Below, one piece after another: positions 1-12,217 of a stretch of 38,544 nt of DNA. The notes under the pieces were generated by a model, which saw nothing but the letters and a program-made list of their open reading frames with translations, had not been told where the DNA came from and did no database searches. Each line of letters starts with the position of its first letter. Within the stretch, counting starts at the first letter, position 1. This DNA comes from Pezicula radicicola (Eukaryota; Ascomycota; Leotiomycetes; Helotiales; Dermateaceae): the NCBI GenBank assembly GCA_003008705.1, contig PDUO01000111.1, positions 49,667-88,210 of the forward strand, read 5' to 3'. Both the position numbers and the translations under genes were made by a program.

Positions 1-920
1 AATATTATATTATAATAATTAATAAATAATTTATCTTTTAATTACTAATATACTAAAGCTTAAAACTAAACTAAAGTATATTAATATTTATTAAAACTAG
101 TTATAATAAAAGATTTAATATAATTATATTTATATAAATTAGATTCTAACTAATAAAATAATAATTAATAGTTTTATAAAGTTATTACTAGTTTAGAAAT
201 ATATTAATTTTATTTATTAATTAAATTTAATAAATATAAAATATCTAGTTTATTTAATAGTTTAATAGTTTAAATTTAGTATAAAATAAACTAATCCTAG
301 TATAAAATAATCTATATATTTACCTCTTAGACCTTTTATAAACCTTTAATTAATCTTTTAATACTTTTATTAAATTATAATTCTTAAATTAATAGTTATA
401 GTATATCTACTTAAAGTATACTTTAAGTATATTTAAAGTTATTAAAGTTTAAAGATACTAGTTAATAGTTTTATATAATTATTTCTATACTTTTAGATAT
501 TATATTCTTTTAAATTAATAAAATTATTATAAGAATTACTTTTATTTTTTATTTATATTACTTTTCTATATAATTAAAATTCTATTAAATTTTATTTAAA
601 CCTCTAAATAGCTTTATTTTCTATCTATATAGATAATTACTTTTATTCTATAAGGTCTATATATATAGTCTATTTCTAGTTTTTCTTCTTTTAAGTCTAT
701 AGAGGTATATTACCTAGTAATTATATATTCCCTATATTAGAACTATAGATCTAAATATATCCTTATTTTATCTCTTACATTATATAAAAATATCTTATAT
801 ATATAGAGTAAGCTACGTATACTTTATATATCTAAAATAGTCTATTTTATATAGTATTTAGACCTTTTACAATACCTCCTACTTTATATATTAAACCTAC
901 TAGTTAGCCTCTCTTTTAGA
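1..920. repeat. AT-rich, RIP-like degraded block
   Basis: The stretch is almost wholly A and T, with dense TpA steps and short runs such as taatatta and ttaaactag, and it has no open frame of useful length. Base composition changes abruptly to mixed GC near 900-930. Such blocks in filamentous ascomycetes are normally transposon copies mutated by RIP, which turns CpA into TpA on both strands. No transposon protein can still be read here, so the element type is unknown. Confidence 0.7.
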
Positions 921-1250
921 CGGCCAGTACTCACAATTCACTCATTATATACATATACAATTTCCACCAGTTCGAAGCTCAATAAATTCGGAGTCGTTGG
1001 GATGGTCTCAGCGTGATATATTGCACATGAGAATGAATGACTGCGGCAAATGCTAAGCGAAGGCAGGGATTGATGGCGAACGCAATACGGCCCTGCTATC
1101 GCTCACCCAGCGCACTAGAAGGGGGCTAGTTCACTAAAACGACAAGTTGACTTAAACGTTAAACTAGGACGGCAAACCACTCGAACTACTCATACCTATC
1201 GTTTGAACAACAGGCATCATTGCCACGCCAATCTATCATTTAACGTGCCA
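921..1250. other. Non-coding spacer, nothing recognised
   Basis: Mixed-composition DNA between the AT-rich block and the first readable NRPS condensation domain. I see no open frame, intron signals or repeat. It may hold decayed upstream NRPS sequence or the former promoter, but nothing can be read. Confidence 0.4.
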
Positions 1251-4200
1251 TCAACGAAAGCCATATCGACCAGCGAGGTTGGTGAAGTAGTTCTAAAGAA
1301 AATTGCGGGCCTTTGCCATGTCTTAATAGAAGATGTCGAGGATGTATACGCTTGCACGCCTCTTTAGCTAGGCATTATGGCCAAGCCAGATGAACGCACG
1401 TACAAGAATATCTTTAATTGATCTAGACCGGCTCTGTGCTGCTCTACGTCAAGTCGTCTCATTGAACGCAACATTATATACTCGGATTGTTGACTGCGAG
1501 CTTGGGCTCGTCCAAGTTGTCATAAGCGACAGTTCTAATTATCGCATCGAGCGCCCTTCTGAAAGTCTTGAACGATGGCTGGAGTACGAGAAGTCGAGCC
1601 CAGTGCACCTTGTAACGTCTTTATTTCGGGCTGCCATCGTTGGGCGGAAGCTCGTGATGACAATACACCATGCAATCTCGGACAGCTGGACACATCCATG
1701 CTTTGCTGAGTGATGTGTCGCGTATCTACCACGGCAAAGCACCAGAACCCCATGCGGAGTTCAAGCTGTTCGTAAAGTACTGTCTTTCCATCGATGAAAC
1801 AACGGCCAAGTCGTTCTGGTTGTCCAAATTCAGTGGCCAACCAGCTATATATCCATTGGTGGAGCTAGGATACTCTCCTGATACGACAAGCAAACTCAGT
1901 AAGTAGATCACGCCAAAGGCTAGCACCAGCGTCTCGCCTGCACTCATCCCTTCATACACCGAAGCAGCGTGGGCGTTGACCGCTATACCATACACGAAAG
2001 CCGAGAGCGTTGTATTTGGATTCGTCCTCTCCGGACGTATTCCACAGCTTGGCGGTCTTCAGTCTACTTTGAGACCCACCATAGTCAGCATTCCGGTACA
2101 AGTCAATTTCAACGCAAAGTCAACCATCGGAGACCTCATCAAGGAACGAGCTGTTCTAATGAGCCCTGCATTGCAGTATAGGATACCAAAGATTCGATTC
2201 GTCAACGAGGCTACAAAGATTTCCGATGGGTTCTCAACGCTTTTAAACGTTCGGTCTCCAACGGAGGGTCTTACTTACTCAAAAGACATGAAGTTCGAGT
2301 ATGAGTACGACGCTCATGGACCGAACTGCCTTGGCCTAGTGTGTGTCCTGAATCCTACCGGCATCTCTGTTAAAGCAACGTTCGACTCCAAAGTGATCTG
2401 CGAACGGCAGATGAGCCGAGTTCTCAATCAGTTGGAGCATATTTTGCAGTTGCTGATACAGTCCCCAGCAACAACTAAGCTTGAGCAGCTCTAGCTGCTT
2501 GGTGCTCACGATCGCCGTGAATTACTGGACTGGAACAAGACTATTCCGGAGACGCCTCAACAGTGCTTACACGAGCTGTTTAACGCTCAGGTTTGTGCGC
2601 AGCCCGCTGAAGTAGCTATGGAAGGGCATAACGGCACTGCCACTTATATACAGCTCGACGATATGTCAAATCGTCTCGTACACGAGCTTCAGCGTAAGGG
2701 TGTTGGCAAGGAGAAAGCAGGTTGGCAAGGAGAAAGCAGTCGCACTGGTCTTCGAAAAGTTGCTTTGGGCAGTCGTCGCCTTGTTTGCCGTCATGAAAGC
2801 GGGGGGTATGTGCGTTCCAATTGACCCAGTGTTCCCATACGCCCAGAAACAAGCAATCATCTCCAATTCTAAGGCAGGAATGTGATTAACTTCTTCAATA
2901 CATTTTGAGCATTCGGCCGGCTTGGCGCCGAGCATACTTGCCGTCAAAGCGAAGTCAGTATCCGAACTACCGGTCGCCAGTCAACCGCTCAGCGACAATG
3001 GTCTTTAGTGCTGTCTTTGCCCGAGCGTGAAATCGGACGCAAGGGTTCATTCATATGGCTGGGAGGCGATTCAATCTCAGCTATGCAAGTTGCCACCAGA
3101 TGCCGTAAGCGCGGACTTCGAATCTCAGTCGCTACGCTCTTGCTTAGGGCGAAAGCCTCTCCGATGCTGCTGCAGCCTGTGAGATGTTGAGCGGTCTCTC
3201 GGACGAACCTTCGCCGAACGGTGCAGAAGAGGTCTCTCCCTTTTCGTGGACGCCTTCTCAATCTCAGCTCTTGGGCGAGTACCTTTCATCGATTAGCGTT
3301 GCGAGAGCGAATGTCGAATCTGAGTACCCTTGTTCACCCGTTCAGGAAGGAATTCTCTTTGCTCAATTGAAGGGTATGGGGCGTGAATATTGGGACCGAT
3401 TTACAATAAAATTGACACCAAGAGACGCTGGCGGAGATGTGGATATCGAGAAGGTTGCAAAAGCTTGGCAGGTCCTTTACAAGGCCTAACCTATGCTTAG
3501 AGCGGTTTTTACCACTTGCCTTTCGACTACCGAGAGTGCTTTCCAGCACATTGTCCTCAAACAGACGAATCCTTCCCTCTTGCTAGCTTCTATAGACACG
3601 GAGGCAGAATGTTTTTCCTTATTAGAAGGTTTCGAGAGACTGCACTTCACAGCGGCAGAGGCGCCACATCATCTACACCTCACTCGGGTGTCTCACTCTG
3701 TTGTGTATGCAACAATTGACATTAGCCACGCTCTGATTGATGACAGATCGATGCGCCTCATCGGTCAACAGCTCGGCCAATTGTACACAGACAAGACAAG
3801 TATAGTCAAAGCCCCCGATATTTCCGAGTATATCGCCTGGTTACAGCGTCAGCGAGAGCTAGCACAGAAATACTGGGCAGTCTATCTCTCAGGTGCTTAG
3901 CTTTGCCTGATTCTAACATTTAGTGTTGAGCCAAAGTCGCAGAAGGGCACTGTCAGTCACTTCGATGTACCCATCCAAGATGCTCGCCGACTACAATCTT
4001 TTGGCCGACATTACGGTCTCACTGCGGCAAACTTGGTGCAAGCTGCTTGGAGTATCGTATTACGTCAGTGAAATAGGACTCAATCATTGTCTTTCGGTTG
4101 CCTACGCTCTCAGCAGGGCTCTATTGAACGAGCTGAAACAATCGTAGGGCCACTGCTAACGATGGTTGTCTGCAAATTTGATGTGACGCCCAGCACGACT

Positions 4201-7200
4201 GTCCTCAGCCTATTGAAGAAAGCGAAAGAAGATTCATTGGGTGCCTTGGAGCATTCCAGCTGTTCCTTGAGTGAAATAAACGAAGCCATTGGCCTAGGGT
4301 CATCATCTCTTTTTAACACCATCATGACTATTGACCGTCTTTGGTCCGATGATGTTGCAGGCGAGGGTGACATTAAAGTAGAGCCTTTAACAATGGAAGA
4401 CAGCCCTACTGAGGTAAGCTTGCGTTCGCTGGGGTCGCGGCTGAATTTCTTGATCTAACATTTCGTAGTACCCTATTACAGTCGGTGTCGGTTATGACAA
4501 CGAGAGAATCAGATCCAGGTTGTGGTATGATGCTTCCAAGATCTCCAGGTCTTTTGCAACACATATTGGACAAACATTCGGTGTAGTGTTCTCAAAAATT
4601 ATACAAGACCCAGAACAGTCAATCGAGGCTCTTACAGCGCGGCTCAACAAGCCATCGGCTATACCCTCAGCCCAAAATGTTTCGGAAGAGGTAAAGCGAA
4701 AGGCAGCTGGTCAATGTGAGATCCAGACGAGCCAGCTCGAGGACATCTACACGTGCAGTCCTCTGCAGCAAGAGCAAATAGCTGCATCCGTTCAAAAGGG
4801 TGAAGGTTGTATGGGCCAATATGTCTTTGGCGTTGGAAATCAAGTGTCAATGGCTAGGCTCTGCGAGGCGTGGAACGCCAGTGTAGCCGCGATGCCTGCT
4901 TTGCGCACCCGGATTGCATCTCTGGGGAGTGATAGCGCTTGGCAAACTACCGTGAAAACTAAATCAAGCTAGAATGAGGAAGAATCTCTCAACAAATACT
5001 TGCAATAGGACAAAGGCAGTCGGGTTTAGTATGGCGGAACGTTATATCGCTTTGGAAAGGTGGAGGAGTCAACCGGCAAGCGATATATGTCTTGTCCTTA
5101 AATTGTACCATCTATGATAGCTGGATATATTACGCCTTGTGCCGGATGCCGTGGAAAAGGCGCATTATAGCGAGTCACTAGCTAATTTTCGGTATTTCAG
5201 CGAGTTCATTCATTACTTGTTAGGCCGTAGCTTGAACGACCTACAAGACTTTTAGAGGGCTCGGCTTGAAGGGGCTCGAGATGCCTTAACATTTCCGTGC
5301 ACACCTCCAGATGCCCCTAAAGTAAATCTCTACATCGAAAACATTAAACATCAAGACCCCTAACACTACTAGTAGTGTACCAATCTCCGCACTGCTTAGA
5401 GTAGTATAGACGTTATATCTCTCAAGGCTGACTAGAGAGAGCAATGTCTGCTTTGGCGCTCAAGTGAACGGTCGTAATGCACTAGTTGAAGGCATTGCCG
5501 ACATCACTAGGCCAGCGGCCGCCATCGTTCCTTGTGTCGTAGACCTGACCAAAGCGGGCACAGGCGCATCGCTTTTCCAGGTCTCACAAGCGTACGTAAC
5601 AGATGTGATACCCTTCCTGCATACGGGAATGGAACGTATTAGATCGGTGAGCAAAGACGCAAAAACAGCTTACGCTTTTCAAAACGTACTAGTTATCAAC
5701 ATCAACCAATCCAAAAACCGGCCAACAGGGCCAAAATTCTTGGAGCCGATACAGGCGACATTTCCCGGGGAGGCATCTGCTAATGTTAGGCTTGTGACGA
5801 CGTGCCAAGTAAACTCTGAGAAAACGTCCATCGAGATGCGATTTGACGAGCAAGTCATCTCTCCAGAGCAGATCGGTAATGTATTGAAGCAGTTTGAGCA
5901 TGCTATTTCGCAACTCTCCGCCGACACCACGGCCAAGTTGTCAGAGCTCGAGCCTTTAAGCAGCTATGAGAGATCACTCTTGGTTGAATGGAACAAGACC
6001 ACTCCCACCGCGGCGAATACTCCAATTCAAGACCAGATTCAGGAGATGGTGCCAAAGCAGCCTACAGCTCCTGCCGTCTGTTCCTGGGACTACGATCTCG
6101 AGTACGAGCAGCTTAAGGACCTTTCAGACAGATTTACTACTTTCCTCCAAGCTAAAGACCTACAAGCCGAGACAATTATACCTTTCTCCTTTGAAAAGTC
6201 TGCGGCAGCTGTTGTGGTTATGCTCGGAATTCTTAAGGCCGGTGGAGCTCTTCTTCCGATGGACGTCAAACATCCCCCAGAGAGAATTGTAGCTGTACTT
6301 GCTAACAGCTGTGCATCTACTATCATTGTCTCACCTACATTGTTCGACAGGACAAAGATCGACAACAAGGTCAAGGTCGACATGGAATTCATTCGCAATT
6401 TACCAGATAACGGTCCAAGACTAGTTGCCGTGAAACCCTCAGACGCTTGTTACATCATTTATACCTCGGGCAGCACCGGAAAACCCAAAGGAATTGTTGT
6501 TACTTATGCTAACTTCGCGACAAGTATAGTACACCAAATCCCGCTACTTAATCTAACAGCAGCATCAAGAACCTTGTAGTTTGTCAACTTCATCTTTGAT
6601 ATTGCCATGTACAACGTCCTCATGACTTTAGTGGCTGGAGGTTGTGTATGTATGCCGTCGGAAGCAGAATGGACGGACAACATTGCCGGAGCGATTCAGT
6701 GTATACACATAAAATTCGCATACATCACCCCATCTATCGTAGTGCTTTTGAGTACTTCGGAGGTGCCTACTCTACGCACATTGGCACTAGCGGGTGAACC
6801 GCTCTCAAAGGACGTTGTCGAGCTCTGGAGACATGTTCCCTTGATCAACGTCTATGGCCCGGCAGAGACAACCATTTCTTCTAGCTGTAATGTAACACTA
6901 GGCTCTGGGAAGAATCATCTCTGCGTAGGGCATCCCGCTGGCTGCGCTATTGGGTTGTCGATGTCAGCGACCACAACAAGCTCGTGCCAATTGGTTGTCC
7001 TGGAGAGCTTTTGATCCAAGGACCTATTGTCTCGTGCGGGTACTTGCGAAATCCAGAGATGACGAAAGCCGCATTTATCGATCCAGCGGCTAGGATGTAG
7101 AGCTTCGAGTCGCTGGATCTCTCACAGCGCTGGTGCAAGACCGGAGATATTGTAACTCAGAGCGCAGATGGTTCAATGATTTATCAAGATCGTAAGGACA

Positions 7201-8800
7201 CTCAAGTCAAGTTGCGAGGCCAGCGAATAGAGCTTGGTGAAATCGAACATCATCTGAGACATTTCTCAGAGCCCGCATGGAAGTTGGCTGTAGAGCTCAT
7301 CCGACCAGGTAGGTGGCCAGGAGCGAGATTCCGCTCTGGCCGTATTCTATACGGTCGACCCTCCTGGGACGGAGACGCTTTTGGCTGCGGTCCCATGTGA
7401 GCTGTTACCTCCCCTCCCAATAGAACCTTCCTCGCTTAGGACGTCCCTCACTGCTGCTGTCCCGGAATACATGATACTGCAGTTCTATATTCGCCTCAAC
7501 AGGCTCCCATTCACAAGTTCTGGGAAAACGGACAGGGAAGCTCTTCGTGACATCGGTGCAAGTCTGTTACCGGCGCAGCTGGAAGCTTACGATCTGCTGA
7601 GTGCTGATGAAGAACCGTATGATTCCACAACGCCTCCACCGGTAAACACAAAGACTCTGACCGACAACGAAGTCGTACTACGGCGGCTTTAGTCTGACGT
7701 GCTCTCTCTGCCTCTAGATTCCATCAGTGCAATGGACAACTTTTTTACTAGCGGAGGGAATTCGATCCGTGCAATGCGGCTGGTGAATGCTGCGAGAAAA
7801 GCCAACATTACGTTGACGGTGGCGGATGTGTTCAAAGCTCCCGTTCTATCAGACATGGCGGCAGTATCACGTCAACTTTCATCGAATAGAAAGACTCAGT
7901 CAACTCCTATCAAGACCAGCGCCTCTACGCCTAGCATTGGGCAGCTTGCGAAGCGACATCCATCCATCCGGGTTGACAATGTCGAAAGCATCGCCAAAGC
8001 GACAGATCTTCAGGCCTGGACGCTCGCAGTGGGGGGAGTAGACGGTAAGGGATTTCACAATGAGGCTGTCCTTGAGTCTAAAGTCGGACTTGACTTGGCG
8101 CGGCTTACTCGCGCATGCGGGACGATAATTAGACACCACGCCGTCTTGCGGACGGTCTTCCTACAGCAAGGTGTCGGTTTATACCAGGTTGTGGTAAAGT
8201 CTTTGCCAGCTAGCCTGGTGACCGTCGAAGGAATGGCCACGGCGCCAGCGACCTACCACGAGAGAAGTTATCTGCCTCAATTCCATCTGCATTCAATCTC
8301 GGACGATGCAAGAGTTTGCTACGAATTGGATCTTAAGATACATCACGCACTTTACGGTGCTATCTCTCTGGATATCGTATTTCAAGACCTCCGTGCCGCT
8401 TACATGGGGCAAGCGCTTTCAGATGGGCCCCGCTTTCATAACTGGTTGTCTTATGTGGAATCTCTGCAACCTGCCTTTCCCTAGGGTCGATCAAGTCCCA
8501 GGGCCGTGCTTGAACATCTTGCCAGTCCGAGCTCGCCTGGTTCCTGGGCTGACACTGACTTCGCTGATTCAACAACTCCAAGACCAAGCTACCACCGCCA
8601 TTCCTCATGATCATGTCGGCTTTCGATCAATCATCAAGAACTGCACAGACTGGCCTTCGCGGATGAGATTCAGCTCCATTCTAGTATATCAGAATCACGA
8701 GTCCTTAAACCGATCTACCAAATTTGAAGATATCGGCTGTGCTTTCTCTGGTCATGGTAGAAGTGGTTATTTTAGGGTTAGGTCTATCTATTCGTACTAA
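1251..8800 (+). pseudogene. Nonribosomal peptide synthetase, multimodular, heavily broken
   Basis: Remains of a large NRPS, which builds peptides by adenylating, tethering and condensing amino acids. Readable domains in order: C1 about 1290-2490 (CTPL-stop-LGIM, later HHAISDSW); A1 start about 2500-2885 (KAGGMCVPIDP); T1 about 3030-3130 (LGGDSISAMQ); C2 about 3230-4640 (SHALIDD, NTIMT); C3 about 4730-5950 (YTCSPLQQ, LNCTIYDSW); A2 about 5970-7560 (LEYEQL, IIYTSGSTGKPKG, NVYGPAE, RKDTQVKLRGQRIELGEIE, SSGKTDREALR); T2 about 7720-7850 (FFTSGGNSIRAM); C4 about 7960-8760 (IHHALYGAISL). The core of A1 is deleted. Many stops and frameshifts interrupt it. TAG stops at 1365, 5253, 6577 and 7690 sit where Gln or Trp is conserved. 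A good intron survives at 4414-4468 (GTAAGC, CTAAC, TAG), joining ...TE to YPITVGV. C domains resemble those of fungal siderophore-type NRPSs, but the product is unknown. Confidence 0.93.
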
Positions 8801-8982
8801 AATAGCCTGTGTCGTGTAAATAGACATCGAAGAAAATAGGCAAGTATAGATACATTAGGAAGCATAGTTTAGATCTTATCCTTTTTACTAACATGCTATT
8901 CATAACTGGTCATACCTACAGACGAAGGAGGCTATTCGCAAATGGGCATGATTCGTGGGTGGGCCAGAACATATATAAACCC

Positions 8983-9968
8983 CTAGAGGGCCTTAATAAT
9001 CTTCTTCCAAGACTCTGCACCCCGTTTCGGCGCTATGTCTAACCCAGCTGCTTCATCCCTCATCCTCCAGTCAAAGACCTCGAAAGAGACCCAGCCTTTG
9101 TATTCCTTTGTCCACCAAGCAAGCTCTTGCGTATTCCAGAACTGGAAAATATCCGTTATAATTCATTTCTAATGGAAATTGTCGCGTATTTCTAGACTAT
9201 ATTAACCGTGGGTCCATCTTCTCGGTCCAAAATTTATAGCTCCAAGTCAGAGGTGGATCATAAAACTCAGCATCTGATAACTAGACATAGAACAGTTTCT
9301 CCATAGGACAGTTCGCGACTAACTCCTCCAAAGACCGTTTAAGTTCCTCGTCGGTGTCAACTTTTTTTCCCAGACTCAGCTTGATTGTCTCCCCAGATCC
9401 GTGCTAGCACGTGGAAAGCATCCAGACAGATACCAAAGTTCTCCTTATTCACCAATTCTACCATTCGTAGGGACTGCTGCCAAGTCGCGGTGTAGGACCC
9501 CTATGCAACCGCCTCATACGCGATGTCAACCTTTACATCTCCCTCGGCCGCCAGTTCAGCAAGGAGTTTCAGCTCCTTCACAGCAACCTCTTTATCCCCC
9601 GACGAGTTCTCTGTGTCAAACTGTGAGGGAACTTGTAAATACTTAGCGCCAAGCGCACGTGTGATGTTGAGCCATTCCCGCGCAGTTGCCAGTCTTGTTA
9701 ACAAGGCCGAGTTGTGGCCTTCAAAGTTTTTGAAGGGGTTAAGTGAGAGGATGAAGATGTTGTGGCTTTCACAGAGTGCTTTGATCTTGAGCGCACCAGA
9801 GATGGTTGATAGCGAATGGCTCGCACTGTAGCTCTCTAAATCGCTAAAGACAATCTCAATCCCAGAGAATTGATTGTTGGCTGCGGCAACGATTTTTTGA
9901 TCCAAGGTATGAGAATGGTGCATGCCCAGCGAGACACTTGCGATAGCGAGCTTATTGGCGGGAATCAT
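8983..9968 (-). pseudogene. Sugar-phosphate isomerase-like TIM barrel / 3-dehydroshikimate dehydratase, broken
   Basis: On the minus strand it starts MIPANKLAIASVSLGMH at 9968 and ends ...ESWKKIIKAL with a natural stop at 8983-8985, about 328 codons, a normal length for the fungal AsbF/QutC-like family. Enzymes of this fold convert 3-dehydroshikimate to protocatechuate or act on sugars. Readable pieces are SGIEIVFSDLESY, NFGICLDAFHVLARIWGD, LSDAEFYDPP, WTEKMDPRLI, NTRQFPLEM and KGWVSFEVFDW. Stops: TAG at 9501-9503 (after AYEAVA, before GSYT), TAG at 9281-9283 (before LSDAE) and TAG at 9197-9199 (before SRNTR). The first and third fit Trp, the second Gln. There is a one-base slip in a run of seven A at about 9362-9368 and another shift near 9125-9150. 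It lies tail-to-tail with the NRPS wreck, 180 bp away. The family is secure. The exact substrate is less so. Confidence 0.85.
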
Positions 9969-9989
9969 CTCTACTGATGCGAGAGTCTT

Positions 9990-10193
9990 TTGATCTATCT
10001 TGTTGAGGTAGAGGCGGAGGCGGAGCCAGAAGTGGCCCATGCTGCGAAAGAGGTCATAACGGGCAAGAGGAAACGTGGTCGGAAGCGTAAGAGTGCTATA
10101 CAAGAGGCAGATGAGCCAGAGCCAGAGCAAGAAGTGGCACAGACGATCGAAGCGCCAGAGCTATGGAGAGCACTAGTGGGACATATGTACTAA
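9990..10193 (+). mobile_element. C-terminal tail of a pogo/Fot-type transposase
   Basis: The frame reads EVITGKRKRGRKRKSA, then acidic Pro/Glu-rich sequence, IEAPELWRALV and a stop. This basic stretch followed by Glu/Pro repeats is how many fungal Tc1/mariner-pogo transposases end, and the DDE catalytic core is absent. It sits 22 bp from the start codon of the broken dehydratase, in the opposite orientation, so an insertion may have removed that gene's promoter. Recognition rests on the tail only. Confidence 0.5.
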
Positions 10194-10379
10194 AGCGCAG
10201 ATTGCGGAGAACTAGATCACCGGAAGAAGAATAGAATTCGAGTAGGTTTCTTGAGGTAGGCTCGCGCAGGCCTCGCGACTAATTACTGTATTAGAGTCAG
10301 CCATTGTATTATCAGCGCAATAGAAGGGATGAATTACCGCATGAGCATTCCGACAATGCAAATATACACATGATGTCCT

Positions 10380-12217
10380 TCAAGCGAGCAGAATATTGAG
10401 ACCCAGATTCCGCATTGCAATTCTCCAGTCTACATTTTCCTCTGCGATGCCCTCACTCTTTCGCATGCGCCAGCACTCCTCTATAATTGCGAGGGCGTGT
10501 TTTGAGCTTCCAAACGGACAGCGATTAATCTTTGCCTTGGTAGCAATCTCGAGAAAGGCCGCCTGTTGATCTCCAGTTGCCATCGACCCCGTAATACAGA
10601 GTGGCCAGGAGAGGCTGCGAATGAGTTCTGCTTGAGGAAGAGCTTTGAAGGCATCGATTGTTTTGGAGACATTGGTATGAATCTCGGGCACATCTGGACA
10701 AGGCCCCGATTCGATCGTATACAGATAGATAAGGGTACTATAACCGAATATGCGCGTCACGAGTAACTTGATGTAGGTGGAAGGATTGTCGAAGAAATCG
10801 AGATGGGAACTGCGTTCTATGCGTGCGGATAGTGCACTTATCTCGCTCTTCAGCTTTGTGTCGATCTCTAGGGCTCGCGTTGTGAGCTCGCGATTGCTAA
10901 GTTGCTTCTTCGACTTCATCGTCTCTTTCCAGTGTGCGAGCTTGATAATATTCAAGACTTCCTGAGTGACCCATTCGTCGCAGCCTGTGAAATCGCTCAA
11001 AGACATACACAAATTTGAGAGCTGAAATTCTGCACATGCTGTGATGAGCATGGTTCCAGTTGTGGCGCAGGATTGAAATTTATACCACGTTAAGGCAGAG
11101 GAGAAGAATCGGTATGCTTCTTTATATGTATTCGAGAGATTGTTCACTTGGTCAGATTGAAAAGCCTCGTGTGCGAGAGGAAGAATATATGAAGCTGCAT
11201 TCAAATGGACCTGCCAGCTATCACTGCTTCCTTCTAAGACCTATCGATTTCTTTTTAAGCGTGGATGACTACAAGTAGAATTGAAGAAGAACTTGCCTCG
11301 AGTGAGATAAGAGTTGCCATGCACGCGATAAGTTCAATATATCCAGGCAACTGCAGTTCTGACCGACTCCTCTCCAGATCTTCCAAGCGATTCAGAAGCT
11401 TACTTATCCTACTTATCGTGAGAATGTGTTCCGTCAACTGAGATTCCAGTCTAGAACAAGCTGGCAATTCTCGCGCGTTTTCGATGCTGCCAAAGCGAAG
11501 TTCATACTCGTGAGCGAATACTTCGAAGTGCATGTGATAGGCAGAAACACTGAGAGCCGCATGATAGAGCGGCTCCAGTTGCATCAGAAGAGAAAGAAGC
11601 CATCCGCGCCCGCCTTTGATTACACTGTGTTTGTAAAATGGGAATTGTAACGGGAAGACGTAATCTAGATAGTGCATCAAAAGGCCGACTTCTTTTTCGC
11701 GCAGTACAGGCGGCGGCTGAATTGCCTCTTCTTGATCCAATTCACTGGTAGAAGGGGTAGGTAACTGTAGAGAAGGGCTGCCATCATCCCCGGTTGAATC
11801 TTCTGGCCGTCCAGGAGGCCAGCGCGGAATCCGGGCTTTGCTATGGGCAGTAGAGTGGACCTCATTCAGAGGAGGCAAGCTTTGCGGTGGTGTAAGATGC
11901 GCATCCTCCGCAGAAGTCGGGATTACAGGTACATGATCATTCTCATGGGAATTATGCACTTGTGGTGATCGAGGTGCATTCTGGCGAGCCCTGAGTTTGC
12001 GTTTGTGGTTGGTGATCTCTTTGACCTTCTGACGCCAGGCTTCGAGTTTTGCCTTCTCAGCCGAACCGCCATCCATCCATGCCGGCCTTGGACCATAGCC
12101 ATGACAACTGATACCGAGAGACAGACAGGCCGCGCATGAAGCATGACCCTCGTCGCATTTCTTCTTTCGTAGTTTGCAGGTCCAACAGCCGCCCTTGCTT
12201 CGTTCTCGACCCGCCAT
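10380..12217 (-). CDS. Zn2Cys6 transcription factor with Fungal_trans_2 domain
   Basis: Two exons, 12217-11297 and 11240-10380, give 593 residues without interruption. Residues 11-38 form a canonical zinc cluster (C-X2-C-X6-C-X6-C-X2-C-X6-C, starting CWTCKLRKKKC), which binds DNA at CGG-type sites. A basic linker (NHKRKLRARQ) and a Pro/Ser-rich region follow. The rest is the fungal-specific regulator domain (LLMHYLDYVFPLQFPFY, GGRGWLLSLLMQ, PLYHAALSVSAYH). Exon 2 opens VLEGSSDSWQVHLNAASYILP, which continues ISLE of exon 1 in frame. I chose the ATG at 12217 because it directly precedes the cluster; an upstream in-frame ATG at 12301 would add 28 mostly hydrophobic residues. It is divergent from an SDR gene 625 bp away, a possible target. 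No lesion seen, so probably functional. Target pathway unknown. Confidence 0.9.
11241..11296 (-). other. GC-AG intron of the Zn2Cys6 gene
   Basis: On the minus strand this 56-bp intron begins GCAAGT and ends CGATAG. Removing it joins ...ISLE to VLEGSSDSW in phase 0 and restores the domain without a gap. No GT donor nearby gives the same join. GC donors are a known minority class in fungi and normally keep the AAGT context seen here. Confidence 0.75.

Noticed and set aside
3891..3921. A 31-bp intron in C2 (gtgctt...ctaac...tag)
   Set aside because: It resembles an intron end but is shorter than fungal introns normally are and its donor is poor. It may be a partly deleted intron, so I did not annotate it.
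1251..8800. NRPS as an intact gene with many introns
   Set aside because: Only the break at 4414-4468 has proper donor, branch and acceptor. Most others are single stops inside conserved motifs or frame changes without splice signals, and an adenylation core is missing.
9501..10130. Single 209-codon minus-strand gene
   Set aside because: Its first 50 or so residues are the antisense of a pogo transposase tail. The real gene begins at MIPANK, 9968.
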